A stretch of DNA of 64,000 bases, taken from the NCBI RefSeq assembly GCF_001189845.1, contig NZ_LFLZ01000003.1, positions 62,001 through 126,000 of the forward strand, read 5' to 3'. Shown here in pieces: positions 52,417 through 60,107 of the stretch (position 1 is its first letter; each line of letters begins with the position of its first letter). The notes under the pieces were generated by a model. The model was not told where the DNA came from. It worked only from the letters and a program-made list of their open reading frames with translations, and searched no databases. This DNA is from Bradyrhizobium tropiciagri (GTDB lineage Bacteria; Pseudomonadota; Alphaproteobacteria; Rhizobiales; Xanthobacteraceae). A program made the translations under genes and the position numbers.

Positions 52417-52635
52417 TCAGCCGCGGCCCCGCGTGTCCGGTGGTATGATGCAATTGGTCAGTTCGCAGTGGGTCGGAAGCACCTTCAGGACACGTGGCGG
52501 CAACGGCAACTGCCCCGCCCGGACCTCGACCGGTTTCACCGTCGTGCTCGTGTGTGAAAATGCCGCCGCCGGTGCGACAGAACTGACCGACGCCAGACTG
52601 AGTGCGATCGCCAGCAAACCTGAAGTGCGCAACAT
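52417..52635 (-). CDS. Small exported protein, first of a three-gene unit
   Basis: 72 residues. Signal peptide 'MLRTSGLLAIALSLASVS' to 'VAPAAA', then a mature part with 'VKPVEVRAGQLPLPPRVLKV' and a CELTNC motif near the end, a possible disulfide or metal site. Lies directly behind palindrome D and array D. SD CAGGAGAAGG. Confidence 0.78.
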   Translation of the reverse strand: MLRTSGLLAIALSLASVSSVAPAAAFSHTSTTVKPVEVRAGQLPLPPRVLKVLPTHCELTNCIIPPDTRGRG

Positions 52636-52689
52636 GACCTTCTCCTGTGCTTGGTCCGAGGTGGTTTGAGCGTCACGACCTCCGGACGG

Positions 52690-52707
52690 GGTGTGACCAT
52701 TCACACC
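52690..52707 (-). promoter_or_regulatory. Conserved TGTGA-N4-TCACA palindrome, copy D
   Basis: GGTGTGACCATTCACACC, 54 bp before the 52635 start and 47 bp from array D. Here the outer bases also pair (GGTGTGA/TCACACC), giving 7-bp arms with a 4-bp centre. Confidence 0.7.
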
Positions 52708-52754
52708 TGCTCATCTGTCGCCTTGCTAAGTCCTGGGTTCGGGAGATGCCACAG

Positions 52755-52793
52755 CGTTTGCAGCCGTTTACATCGGGTTTGCAGCGCGTTTAC
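52755..52793 (-). promoter_or_regulatory. Phased GTTTAC direct-repeat array, copy D
   Basis: CGTTTGC 52755, CGTTTAC 52765, GGTTTGC 52776, CGTTTAC 52787: steps 10, 11, 11 bp. There is no divergent gene on the other side. Confidence 0.8.
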
Positions 52794-52955
52794 GCGGTAC
52801 ATCACGCTATCGAGGTGTCTTCTGATCTTCGAAGCTCTATTTCCGTCACCTGCGTCTGCCGTCTCGCTGCTGGCCAATCCAGCGAAGGCGTCGATGCCTT
52901 CAGCATCGTCGCCGCGATCGTCGCTTGCGTCGGATACGAAGACAGCGCGGATCGG

Positions 52956-53750
52956 CTAGCGTCGCCTCGGAAAGAACACGGTGTCGCAGACCAGCTTGAA
53001 ACCGATTTCGGCGTAGCATCGATTGGAAGACGGATTCCGCAAATCCGTGTTCAGGCACGCCATCGTCTTTCCTTCCTCAAGCAGATGCTCGACCACCGCC
53101 GCGGTTACGGCCCCGGCGTAGCCCTTGCCCCGCAGCCGCAATGGCGTGAAGACGGCAGCGATGCCGCCCGAGTGGCGGGTCCGCCGCACGATGGCCGCCA
53201 TCGACACTGGCTCCTCGCCGGTCGTCCATACGAAGTACCTCCCGGAGAAGACACCCTTCTCCACACTCGCGCGCGACGGCGCGATCTCATGGGGCGAGGC
53301 TTCGCCAACGAAAGAGGCCAGCCAATCTGTCAGGAGGGCCACATCGCGCGACATCGCTTGTCTGGCATATCCCGCAGCCACCGGATGAATCGGCCGCTCC
53401 GACAGACTGTGGATACGCTGCGGCATCGGCTCGAGGAATTCGGCGCCCAATTCACGCGCGCGCCGCGTGAACCAGATCGCGGTTTGCTCCGGACCGATGA
53501 TCCCGGAATAGTCGATATGCGCTGTCGCTTCCGCTAACCGACGGCACTGCGGCTCCTCGAGATCTGCGAGAAGTATCTGTCCGCCCGGCTTCATGATCGC
53601 GCACTGGCCGGGTTGGCCGAGAGTCCAAGTCTGGACGCCCTCCGGCTGCGCAGCTGTCATCGACGTAAGCACGCCCAGCATCATCATGTGCCGTGCCTCG
53701 TCTTGCTCCAGGGCGGGTAAATGGATCGTGCAAAACTCTGCTATCGACAT
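52956..53750 (-). CDS. GNAT family N-acetyltransferase
   Basis: 264 residues with an N-terminal half resembling a degenerate GNAT-like or DUF-type domain ('ILLADLEEPQCRRLAEATAH') and a C-terminal GNAT domain: 'EEPVSMAAIVRRTRHSGGIA', motif A 'VFTPLRLRGKGYAGAVTAAV' and 'NPSSNRCYAEIGFKLVCDTV', the usual N-x-x-S-x-x-x-Y-x-x-x-GF end. Acetylates an unknown amine. It interrupts the exported-protein region and lacks a phased array upstream. Confidence 0.88.
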   Translation of the reverse strand: MSIAEFCTIHLPALEQDEARHMMMLGVLTSMTAAQPEGVQTWTLGQPGQCAIMKPGGQILLADLEEPQCRRLAEATAHIDYSGIIGPEQTAIWFTRRARELGAEFLEPMPQRIHSLSERPIHPVAAGYARQAMSRDVALLTDWLASFVGEASPHEIAPSRASVEKGVFSGRYFVWTTGEEPVSMAAIVRRTRHSGGIAAVFTPLRLRGKGYAGAVTAAVVEHLLEEGKTMACLNTDLRNPSSNRCYAEIGFKLVCDTVFFPRRR

Positions 53751-53847
53751 CGCTTCTGCTCTGCTTCGCGTATCGGCTTGTCAATTTTAACGGGACTGCT
53801 GTCGGATTTGGGCGATCCACGATCCACGCAGGATCATCGGGATACGA

Positions 53848-53877
53848 CGGAGGCAACACCTTGGCGCGTTGCCTCCG
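53848..53877 (-). terminator. Hairpin behind the 53895-54845 gene
   Basis: CGGAGGCAAC (53848-53857) and GTTGCCTCCG (53868-53877), 10-bp perfect stem, 10-nt loop CACCTTGGCG-like. Its loop (ACCTTGGCGC) matches that of the terminator at 47822-47859 (GCCTTGGAGC), so the two paralogous genes retain related 3' hairpins. There is no strong T-run. Confidence 0.6.
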
Positions 53878-53894
53878 CCAGATCGGCCGTCATT

Positions 53895-54845
53895 TCACTT
53901 GGCCTGACTGGCCTGTGTGGTGGCGGGTAGCGATTCCCAGTCGAACGTGCCTTGGCCGCAGCGGAGCCAGACCTTCTGGTAGCCCAGAATGTTCATTGCG
54001 ACTTCCTCGACATCGCGCGCGGCCGCTTCCTTGCCGTCCGTGGCCAGCAGCTGGATCGTCTGCCGCAACTCGGTGACCTTGCTCATGTCGGCGTCGGACA
54101 ACCGGGCGGCGGGCAGCAACTGGTCGATGCCTGCGGCAAGCGCGGGATTGTCGGCCGCCGTCATGCAATGCGGCGTGACGAGGGGGTGCGCCTGTGTTGT
54201 CGCACCGGAGCTGGCGCTTCCTGCGGTCACACGCGCCAGCGTGCTGTAGGGGACCGTGACGGGAACGGCAACCGGCACGCGGACCAGCACCTGCGGCACC
54301 ACGAGCACGACCGGACCGCTGCCCGATCCCTTGCTGGTGCCTGTACCTCCGGTGCTGCCGCCGCCCGCGCTGCCACCGCCCGCACTCCCGCCGCCGGCGC
54401 TGCCGCCGCCCGAGCTGCCACCGCCTGAACCGCCGCTGCCGCCGGAGCCGCCGCCGCTGCCACCAGGACCGCCGCCGCCGCTGCCCTTGCAGAAGGCGAG
54501 GTACGGATGCGTCGCGCAGAGGTCAACCGGTGGCAGATCCTGTTTCGGAAGCTCAGCGTTCTTGATGCTGGTCAGGTTATGAGACACCGGGATCGGCAGC
54601 TCGGCATTGGAAGGGACCTTCGACAGGCCTGCCTTCGGTGGGATGACCGGCGGAGCCCCCAGCACGTGGACGGCGCCCTGGCTCGGGTGCACGCTGGTTG
54701 ATACGGGCGCCGCCGCAGCGAGTTGGGACAGGTGGTTGCTGCCGCCGTCGAAAACCTTCAGCGGCAGGGCCGCCGACGGCAGCGTGGCAGAGCCGATCGC
54801 CGTAATGCTGAGTGCAATCGTGAGGAAACTTGAAATGCGTGACAT
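53895..54845 (-). CDS. Exported protein with conserved C-terminal domain, paralogue of 47876-48751
   Basis: 316 residues. Signal peptide 'MSRISSFLTIALSITAIG' ending near 'LPSAA'; mature start 'LPLKVFDGGSNHLS' and 'VHVLGAPPVIPP'. 'CATHPYLAFC' holds two cysteines, followed by a Gly/Ser tandem-repeat linker of about 55 residues, a hydrophobic Val/Pro stretch ('VLVRVPVAVPVTVPY'), and the C-terminal domain 'MSKVTELRQTIQLLATDGKE', 'AARDVEEVAMNILGYQKVWL', also with two cysteines. The shared ends with a divergent middle suggest a secreted or surface-exposed variable protein. Preceded by palindrome E and array E. SD CAGGAGATGG. Confidence 0.87.
   Translation of the reverse strand: MSRISSFLTIALSITAIGSATLPSAALPLKVFDGGSNHLSQLAAAAPVSTSVHPSQGAVHVLGAPPVIPPKAGLSKVPSNAELPIPVSHNLTSIKNAELPKQDLPPVDLCATHPYLAFCKGSGGGGPGGSGGGSGGSGGSGGGSSGGGSAGGGSAGGGSAGGGSTGGTGTSKGSGSGPVVLVVPQVLVRVPVAVPVTVPYSTLARVTAGSASSGATTQAHPLVTPHCMTAADNPALAAGIDQLLPAARLSDADMSKVTELRQTIQLLATDGKEAAARDVEEVAMNILGYQKVWLRCGQGTFDWESLPATTQASQAK
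54346..54483. repeat. Tandem repeat encoding a Gly/Ser linker
   Basis: About 140 bp of imperfect 15-bp repeats (plus strand CCGCCGCCCGCGCTG-like) and shorter derivatives, encoding GGGSA/GGGSS/GGSGG units on the minus strand. Its paralogue at 47876-48751 has no such tract. Length variation by slippage is likely between strains. Confidence 0.8.
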
Positions 54846-54905
54846 GACCATCTCCTGTGGTTGACCGTCGGTTGAGCATCCAGGGCTCACGGCCCGTTGG
54901 GATGC

Positions 54906-54923
54906 GATGTGAACATTCACACC
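54906..54923 (-). promoter_or_regulatory. Conserved TGTGAA-N2-TTCACA palindrome, copy E
   Basis: GATGTGAACATTCACACC, identical to copy C, 60 bp before the gene start and 49 bp from array E. Confidence 0.7.
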
Positions 54924-54972
54924 ATGCCGGTCTGTCACGCCGCCCGGCCCACGCGTTCAGGAGATTGCCTAG

Positions 54973-55011
54973 CGTTTACAGTCGTTTACACCGAGTTTAC
55001 AACCCGTTTAC
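54973..55011 (-). promoter_or_regulatory. Phased GTTTAC direct-repeat array, copy E
   Basis: CGTTTAC 54973, CGTTTAC 54983, AGTTTAC 54994, CGTTTAC 55005: steps 10, 11, 11 bp. The clearest of the five arrays, with all four half-sites keeping GTTTAC. A divergent hydrolase gene starts at 55136 on the other side. Confidence 0.85.
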
Positions 55012-55135
55012 GGGACACTCGCGGGCCGTCGGGCTAGATTGATCGAAGAGCGATGCGGGGAAACCTGCATGGATTTCGCGCTCGCCGTTCAGCTAGGCTT
55101 CCGATCGTTTGGGATCGATCATTTGAGGTGCCAAC

Positions 55136-56026
55136 ATGATTTCGGCTCGCTCGCTTTTCCTGGGTCGGTTCATGGCCGTCACCGCCGCGGTGGTCCTTTC
55201 GGTCGCCGCCGCGCCGCCCCCGATCGGGCCGCTCCCCGATCGCGTGACGTTCCCGAGTGCCGATGGCCAGACCACGCTGGTCGGCTACGTCTTCAAGCCG
55301 GAAGGCCCGCATGCGGCGCGGAGCCCGGCCGTGGTCATGATGCACGGCCGCGCCGGGCCTTATTCATCGCTTGCGAACGGCAGGTACGATGCGTCGACGC
55401 TCTCGCAGCGGCACCAGAAATGGGGCCATCTCTGGGCTCAGCAAGGCTATCTCGCCATTCTGGTGGACGGGTTCGGGCCGCGCGGTTTTCCGGAGGGCTT
55501 TACCCATCAAAGCTACGAGCAGCGTCCGGAAAGCGTGAACGAGGTGATCGTACGGCCGTATGATGCCTATGGTGCAGTCGCTTATTTGCGCACACGCAAC
55601 GATGTCGCGGCCGATCACATCGCCCTGCAGGGATGGTCGAATGGTGCAAGCGCCACGCTTTCCACCATGTCGTCGACTACGCCGGCGCTGGCTTCGCCCT
55701 CGTCAACCACCGGCTTTCGCGGCGCGCTGGCCTTCTATCCCGGTTGCGGTCTGAAAGGAAAATTCAAAACCGGCCTTATCCCCTACGCCCCGGTCCACGT
55801 GTTCGTCGGGACTGCCGATGAGGAAATATCGCCACAGGAATGCAGCGATCTGGTCGACAAGAGCCGCACGGAGCACGCTAACATCAGTCTCAAGATCTAT
55901 CCCGGCGCGACGCATGATTTCGACGATCCCAGTGCAAGCCGACAAGACAATCCCGCCAATGTCGCGGCAACCCGCGATGCAACCGCGGACGCGATCGAGT
56001 TTTTTGCCGCGATCCTGCGGCACTGA
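55136..56026 (+). CDS. Exported dienelactone hydrolase family protein
   Basis: 296 residues. Signal peptide with core 'FMAVTAAVVLSVAAA' (about 12-27). Dienelactone-hydrolase fold: 'PAVVMMHGRAGPY' oxyanion region, nucleophile GWSNG with S168, acid in 'VFVGTADEEISP' and His in 'IYPGATHDFDD'. All triad residues are visible. It is a periplasmic hydrolase of unknown ester, lactone or peptide substrate. Divergent from the array-E unit, and the third exported hydrolase in the region. Confidence 0.92.
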   Translation: MISARSLFLGRFMAVTAAVVLSVAAAPPPIGPLPDRVTFPSADGQTTLVGYVFKPEGPHAARSPAVVMMHGRAGPYSSLANGRYDASTLSQRHQKWGHLWAQQGYLAILVDGFGPRGFPEGFTHQSYEQRPESVNEVIVRPYDAYGAVAYLRTRNDVAADHIALQGWSNGASATLSTMSSTTPALASPSSTTGFRGALAFYPGCGLKGKFKTGLIPYAPVHVFVGTADEEISPQECSDLVDKSRTEHANISLKIYPGATHDFDDPSASRQDNPANVAATRDATADAIEFFAAILRH

Positions 56027-56067
56027 TCGCACCGCATTCGTGGACTCCAGTCTCTTCGCGAGGCGTC

Positions 56068-56985
56068 ATGACGAACCAGTATCGAACCCAGACGTCACAC
56101 TCGGCGGAATATTTTGGCGGTACGCGCGACTATTGGTGGAACATAGACTTTCTCGGACTGATCGCCGATCGACTGTCGTTCAAGCAAATCGGCAGTGTGC
56201 TTGACGTCGGCTGCGGCGTCGGTCACTGGGGCCAATTATTGGCGCGCCTCCTGCCGCAGGACCCGCGCCTTGATGGCGTCGATCGTGATCCCCACTGGGT
56301 CGAGCAAGCCACCGCGCGCGCCGCTGCGCGCGGACTAGGCCACCGCTGCAGCTACAGTGTCTCGACTGCTGAACGCCTGCGGTTCGAGGACGCCAGCTTC
56401 GATCTGGTGACCTGTCAGACCCTGCTCATCCACGTGGCGGATCCGGCTGCCGTTGTTGCCGAGATGACTCGCGTCGTGAGGCCCGGCGGACTTGTGCTGG
56501 CCTCGGAGCCCAACAATATCTCGAGCGCCCTCGTGCTGAACTCGGTCAGCTCCGGACGTCTGCCGGACGATATCCTCGCTGCCGCGCGCTTGCAGTTGCT
56601 CTGCGAGCGCGGCAAGGCGGCGCTCGGCGAAGGTAACAATTCGATCGGCGATCTCGTCCCGGGCCTCCTTGCCGCCAGCGGACTTGTCGACGTGCGGGTC
56701 TATCTCAATGACAAGACAAATCCACTGATCCCACCGTATGACACGGCCGAGCAGCGCGCGATGCTCGAAGAATGGTCCGATATGAAAAGCCGCGACTTTT
56801 GGATCTGGAGCCGCGACGACACTTACCGTTTTTTCCTGGCAGGCGGCGGTCGCGAGGACGAGTTCGACCGCTTATGGGCCACCGTTACGGCGCAGGGCGA
56901 CGAACTCACCAAGGCCGTTGCGGATCGCAGCTATTGGGGTCCGGGAGCGTCAATCCAGTATCTCGTTGCAGGTAGACGCGCGTGA
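56068..56985 (+). CDS. Class I SAM-dependent methyltransferase
   Basis: 305 residues. Motif I 'VLDVGCGVGHWGQLLARLLP' (SAM-binding glycine loop) near residue 48, the acidic end of strand 2 in 'LDGVDRDPHWVEQA', and post-motif 'FDLVTCQTLLIHVADPAAVV' and 'VVRPGGLVLASEPNNISSAL'. The C-terminal ~100 residues form an extra alpha/beta part. Substrate unknown; small-molecule methylation is likely. It follows the dienelactone hydrolase by 41 bp. Confidence 0.9.
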   Translation: MTNQYRTQTSHSAEYFGGTRDYWWNIDFLGLIADRLSFKQIGSVLDVGCGVGHWGQLLARLLPQDPRLDGVDRDPHWVEQATARAAARGLGHRCSYSVSTAERLRFEDASFDLVTCQTLLIHVADPAAVVAEMTRVVRPGGLVLASEPNNISSALVLNSVSSGRLPDDILAAARLQLLCERGKAALGEGNNSIGDLVPGLLAASGLVDVRVYLNDKTNPLIPPYDTAEQRAMLEEWSDMKSRDFWIWSRDDTYRFFLAGGGREDEFDRLWATVTAQGDELTKAVADRSYWGPGASIQYLVAGRRA

Positions 56986-57945
56986 TCACCCGAATTGCTA
57001 CGCAAATCGACCACTCCCAACGGAAGAGGTGAACCTCCGACGGTGTTGCCGCGCCATCGAATGCTCCATCGCTGCTGCCTGCAAGCAGATGGCACGGAGA
57101 TTCGCCTCTGACGCGAAGCTAGGGATGCGGACTTGTGACTCAGGACACGAGCCTGCTCTTGTCCGGCAACGAAGAGATAGAGACCGACGCCGGTCACGTC
57201 CGAGATCTTGGCGGGGCTCCGCGCGCGCCTTGTCGAAATTTCGGTCGGACGGCGGGGCAGTCGACATGTTCGGGCTGGCGCTCGCGCCATGGATCTTGCG
57301 GGCCATCCGCTCAATCTTTCGTTCGGAAAAGCGGAAGTTTGCTAAAACAAAGCGCATCACGGTGAGATCGCTTCCCGTTCGTCCGATTTGTACGCTACAG
57401 CGCGCGGCGATTGCGGCAGCATCAAAAGGTCTTTTGATTGGGCGCCCCAGGCGACGCAGATCAAGGCATCGGGAGCAGACGTTCCGTGATCCGACTCCGT
57501 CCCGATGGCTCCGTCAATCTACCCTGCCAGCGTAGTTTCACAGCGGTCGAGATCCAGCCTCTGCCCGACGAAGACCGTGTCGCTCTTCGTGGCGATCGCC
57601 GCGACCGCCATTTGTGCGCGACGGCTGACCGACATCAAAATGAACGTGCGGCTTGAGGACCAGCGTCCCTCTGGAAGTCAAATGGCGCTCCCTGCCGGCG
57701 TGCTCGCTGAAATTGGGTTTGATTCAGATCAACTCACGATACGGCTTCGATGCTTTCGCTATCGCGCGAGATCCTGGTCAATGGGGAGCGACGTGGCAGC
57801 CAAGAAGCGCGCTTTGAGGGGCCTCCACGCGGCATTTATCAACGACCACGCAAAGAGCCGGAACGCCACGCATTGGTTGTTGCGGTCACCTCGAAGCGAT
57901 ACCGCAGCGCGTCCAGTTCATTCCCGAACAGGAGCAGGTCGGCCG
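56986..57945. other. 960-bp region without a supportable gene
   Basis: Between the methyltransferase and the ClpP-like gene. Several open frames exist on both strands, but their codon use, lack of ribosome-binding sites and lack of any recognisable motif argue against them. It may hold decayed sequence. A short frame near 57265 beginning 'MFGLALAPWILRAIRSIF' has a hydrophobic start but no clear support. Confidence 0.4.
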
Positions 57946-58617
57946 ATGCGAATTGCAGGGTGCGTCTTGAACGCCGTACTCGTGCTGATGTCGACGAACC
58001 GCCTCGCGATGGAATTTTCCCGTGTCTCTGGATGCTTCGGAGATGTCGTAAAGCTCAGGGGCGACATTCGGGACGCGGACTTTGTCCATTTCCGCGGTTA
58101 CCTTGGTACAGAGCGGCGGATCGTCGGGCTGGACCTCGATTCCGGCGGAGGGTCTCTCTACGAGGGTTTCCGGATCGCCATGCTTGTGCACCAGAAACAG
58201 ATCGCCACTTACGTTTCAGGAGAATGCGACTCGGCATGCGCTTTTATCTTCCTGGCGGGCGCGAAGCGTTACGTGGCGCCGGATGCCAAGATCGGCGTCC
58301 ATTCGGTTTCCAACATGCATGGCAACGAAGACATCGGCACGCTTCGCGACACAATCAAATTGGCGAGGCTATCGGCCAAGCTCGGTGTTCCTCCGTCGGT
58401 GATCGGCAAGATGGTGATGACCCCGCCAGGAAGGATGGCGTATTTGAACAGGGAAGAGCTCGCTTCGCTGAAGGTTGTGGAGCGGAACCCGTTTGATCGC
58501 GTCGCTCACACGGCGACCTCTGGATCAAAGAGCTCCATATGTGGCGCGGAGCCCTCGAAGAGCGCGTCGGAAGAGGAACGTCCGACGCGGATTACCGCAG
58601 GCTCGAAAGGAAGCTAG
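57946..58617 (+). CDS. Periplasmic ClpP-like (crotonase-fold) protein
   Basis: 223 residues. A short hydrophobic N-terminus (about residues 3-20) may be a signal peptide. 'IVGLDLDSGGGSLYEGFRIA' and 'YVSGECDSACAFIFLAGAKR' correspond to the ClpP/SppA-type oxyanion glycine region and the catalytic Ser region (S of CDSAC), and 'APDAKIGVHSVS' to the His strand. This pattern is seen in predicted periplasmic serine-protease-like proteins common in rhizobia. GGAG lies upstream of the ATG. The C-terminal ~40 residues are low complexity. Confidence 0.8.
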   Translation: MRIAGCVLNAVLVLMSTNRLAMEFSRVSGCFGDVVKLRGDIRDADFVHFRGYLGTERRIVGLDLDSGGGSLYEGFRIAMLVHQKQIATYVSGECDSACAFIFLAGAKRYVAPDAKIGVHSVSNMHGNEDIGTLRDTIKLARLSAKLGVPPSVIGKMVMTPPGRMAYLNREELASLKVVERNPFDRVAHTATSGSKSSICGAEPSKSASEEERPTRITAGSKGS

Positions 58618-58879
58618 AGACGGACCTCCGTCAAGTGAGAGGCGAACGTCAGGCGGAGGTGTCTCGAGATCTGTCGTTCCGGCTTGAGCGATCCAGCTCT
58701 GGTGGTGGGCCGCCAAGCCGCTGATGCCAAGCCGCTAATACATTGCCTCAGCCATGTTGCGGCGGGACCAGGCCGCCCGCATAGCCAAATTGGGTTATCG
58801 ACTCTGCCGCATCTGGGCTTGATGGATTGGCACAAGCTGCACTGGTCACCACGTTGCACCGTGATCTACAGTGGCAATC

Positions 58880-59059
58880 ATGGGGCACGACCGCGATAAA
58901 TCCTGGCAAGTGCTTGGCGCAGGCCGGCAGGCTGGCGTTCGCAATAGACTGCGTGATTGGCTTGACGTGGTCGACGGCGATATTGCCTTCAGGGTCGTGG
59001 TCATGACCGCCGGGATGCTGTCGAGTGTGGCGATCGCCTTTGGATTGCTGTCGTCCTGA
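58880..59059 (+). CDS. Small hypothetical membrane protein
   Basis: 59 residues (62 from a GTG at 58871). A polar N-terminus ('GHDRDKSWQVLGAGRQAG') precedes one hydrophobic segment, 'FRVVVMTAGMLSSVAIAFGL', near the C-terminus. No family recognised. The ribosome-binding site is weak. Confidence 0.4.
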   Translation: MGHDRDKSWQVLGAGRQAGVRNRLRDWLDVVDGDIAFRVVVMTAGMLSSVAIAFGLLSS

Positions 59060-59166
59060 ACGGCTTTTTATGTGAAGTTGAGCAAGCTGATGTCCGCGAC
59101 GAAATCCGCGCCCGCCATCAGAGGCGCGCCATTTCAGCACGACACGAATACTCCCGGCGGCAATGA

Positions 59167-59484
59167 ATGCGTTTCAGATCAGCTGCAAATTCGAACGGGC
59201 GTCGAGACCGTCCGGTGGCAAGTCCAGGTGTCGGGGCCTTCGCCACGATCGTCCTGATTGGCTGCGCGCAACAGACGGTCGCTCAGCCGCTGACGCCGTT
59301 CCGGTATGAAGCCCAGGCCCAGCGGCATTGTCCTGGCGATACCGTGGTCTGGCTCGATTTCCGCCGCGGACGCTACTACCTCAAGGGCCAAAGCCGCTAT
59401 GCCAGGGGCTTCGATGGCAGCTACGTGTGCAGCAATGAAGCGCGCGAGAGCGGCTATCGGCGTTCGTTGTTCGGGCTGCGGTGA
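59167..59484 (+). CDS. Small exported protein of the 'CPGDTVVWLD' type
   Basis: 105 residues. A hydrophobic stretch 'FATIVLIGCAQQTVAQ' (about 24-39), possibly a signal peptide or lipobox (LIGC), follows an unusually long polar start. The mature part 'CPGDTVVWLDFRRGRYYLKG' and 'GSYVCSNEARESGYR' is a pattern I recognise from short secreted proteins widespread in Bradyrhizobium, with two cysteines. The start codon is uncertain and the N-terminus may be altered. Confidence 0.6.
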   Translation: MRFRSAANSNGRRDRPVASPGVGAFATIVLIGCAQQTVAQPLTPFRYEAQAQRHCPGDTVVWLDFRRGRYYLKGQSRYARGFDGSYVCSNEARESGYRRSLFGLR

Positions 59485-59512
59485 CGTCACCGAAGGCCGG
59501 GATTGGGATGGC

Positions 59513-59917
59513 CTACCAGCCGTAATAACGCGGTTGGTAGTAGCCGTAGCCTCCGCCGGGCGGGCAATAGCCGTATCCGGAGCCATAGCCGTAACCATAT
59601 CCGGCGCCGTAATAGGGATACCCGCCATAGTAAGCGGAGCTCGCGATGGCTCCGCCGACGATCGCGCCGGCAGCAGCCGCGCCCCAGCCGCGATAGCCCC
59701 ATCCTCGATATCCGCCCCACCCCCCGTAGCCTCGCCAGCCGCGGTAGCCCCAGCCGCCGCCGCGCCAACCGCCGCCCCAACGAACCTGAACGGTGGCATT
59801 GTCGACCGCACCCTTCATGGCAACAACGTTGGTCGGTAGTGGGGCCGCCTGGCCCGCGCCAATACCGATCGTGCTCGCGAGCAGGGCCAAGGCCAGCAAG
59901 GTTCTGGTGTTCATCAT
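59513..59917 (-). CDS. Exported Gly/Tyr/Trp-rich protein
   Basis: 134 residues. Signal peptide 'MMNTRTLLALALLASTIGIG' to 'AGQAAPL', then Trp/Gly/Arg tandem motifs ('RGWRGYGGWGGYRGWGYRGW') and a Tyr/Gly-rich C-terminus ('GAGYGYGYGSGYGYCPPGGG'). GAGGA is close to the double ATG (59917 and 59914). Such proteins are common in rhizobia as secreted or envelope components of unknown role. Divergent from the AI-2E family transporter, with the FixK/FNR box between them. Confidence 0.87.
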   Translation of the reverse strand: MMNTRTLLALALLASTIGIGAGQAAPLPTNVVAMKGAVDNATVQVRWGGGWRGGGWGYRGWRGYGGWGGYRGWGYRGWGAAAAGAIVGGAIASSAYYGGYPYYGAGYGYGYGSGYGYCPPGGGYGYYQPRYYGW

Positions 59918-60032
59918 GACGTCCTCTACATCGGCGTGACACAGGCGGTCGTGATCGCATGGCAGCCAAAAAACGAAAGCCGGCTTCTCGTTTATGCGCA
60001 GCCGAGCTTCGTAGCCAAGCGCGAGCCGACGC

Positions 60033-60046
60033 TTGATCTGGATCAA
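60033..60046. promoter_or_regulatory. FNR/FixK box (anaerobox)
   Basis: TTGATCTGGATCAA, a perfect match to the TTGAT-N4-ATCAA consensus, followed by G as in rhizobial FixK boxes. It lies 61 bp upstream of the ATG at 60108 and 116 bp upstream of the divergent gene. A FixK-like protein is encoded at 61637-62305. Confidence 0.8.
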
Positions 60047-60107
60047 GCTGTGCGTGGCAGGGCGATGGCACCGATTCCTGCGTGCCTGCTGACGCTCAAT
60101 CGAAAGC

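Larger units (their letters stand above)
52636..52955. other. Upstream region of the small-protein unit
   Basis: 320 bp between the small exported-protein unit and the convergently placed acetyltransferase end. It holds palindrome D and array D; beyond the array (about 52800-52955) I see nothing further. Confidence 0.5.

Noticed and set aside
46265..54923. Treating the TGTGA/TCACA palindromes as Crp (cAMP) sites
   Set aside because: The half-sites fit but the centre is 4 bp instead of 6, in all copies, so a standard Crp or Fnr dimer would not fit.
47876..54938. Longer N-terminal extensions (starts at 48826, 49420, 52704, 54938) for the exported proteins
   Set aside because: They arise because the conserved palindrome contains in-frame start-like codons; the signal peptide and Shine-Dalgarno point to the inner ATGs.
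57000..57900. Several 60-200 codon open frames on both strands between the methyltransferase and the ClpP-like gene
   Set aside because: Arg/Ser-rich composition typical of off-frame reading in GC-rich DNA, no ribosome-binding sites, no motifs.
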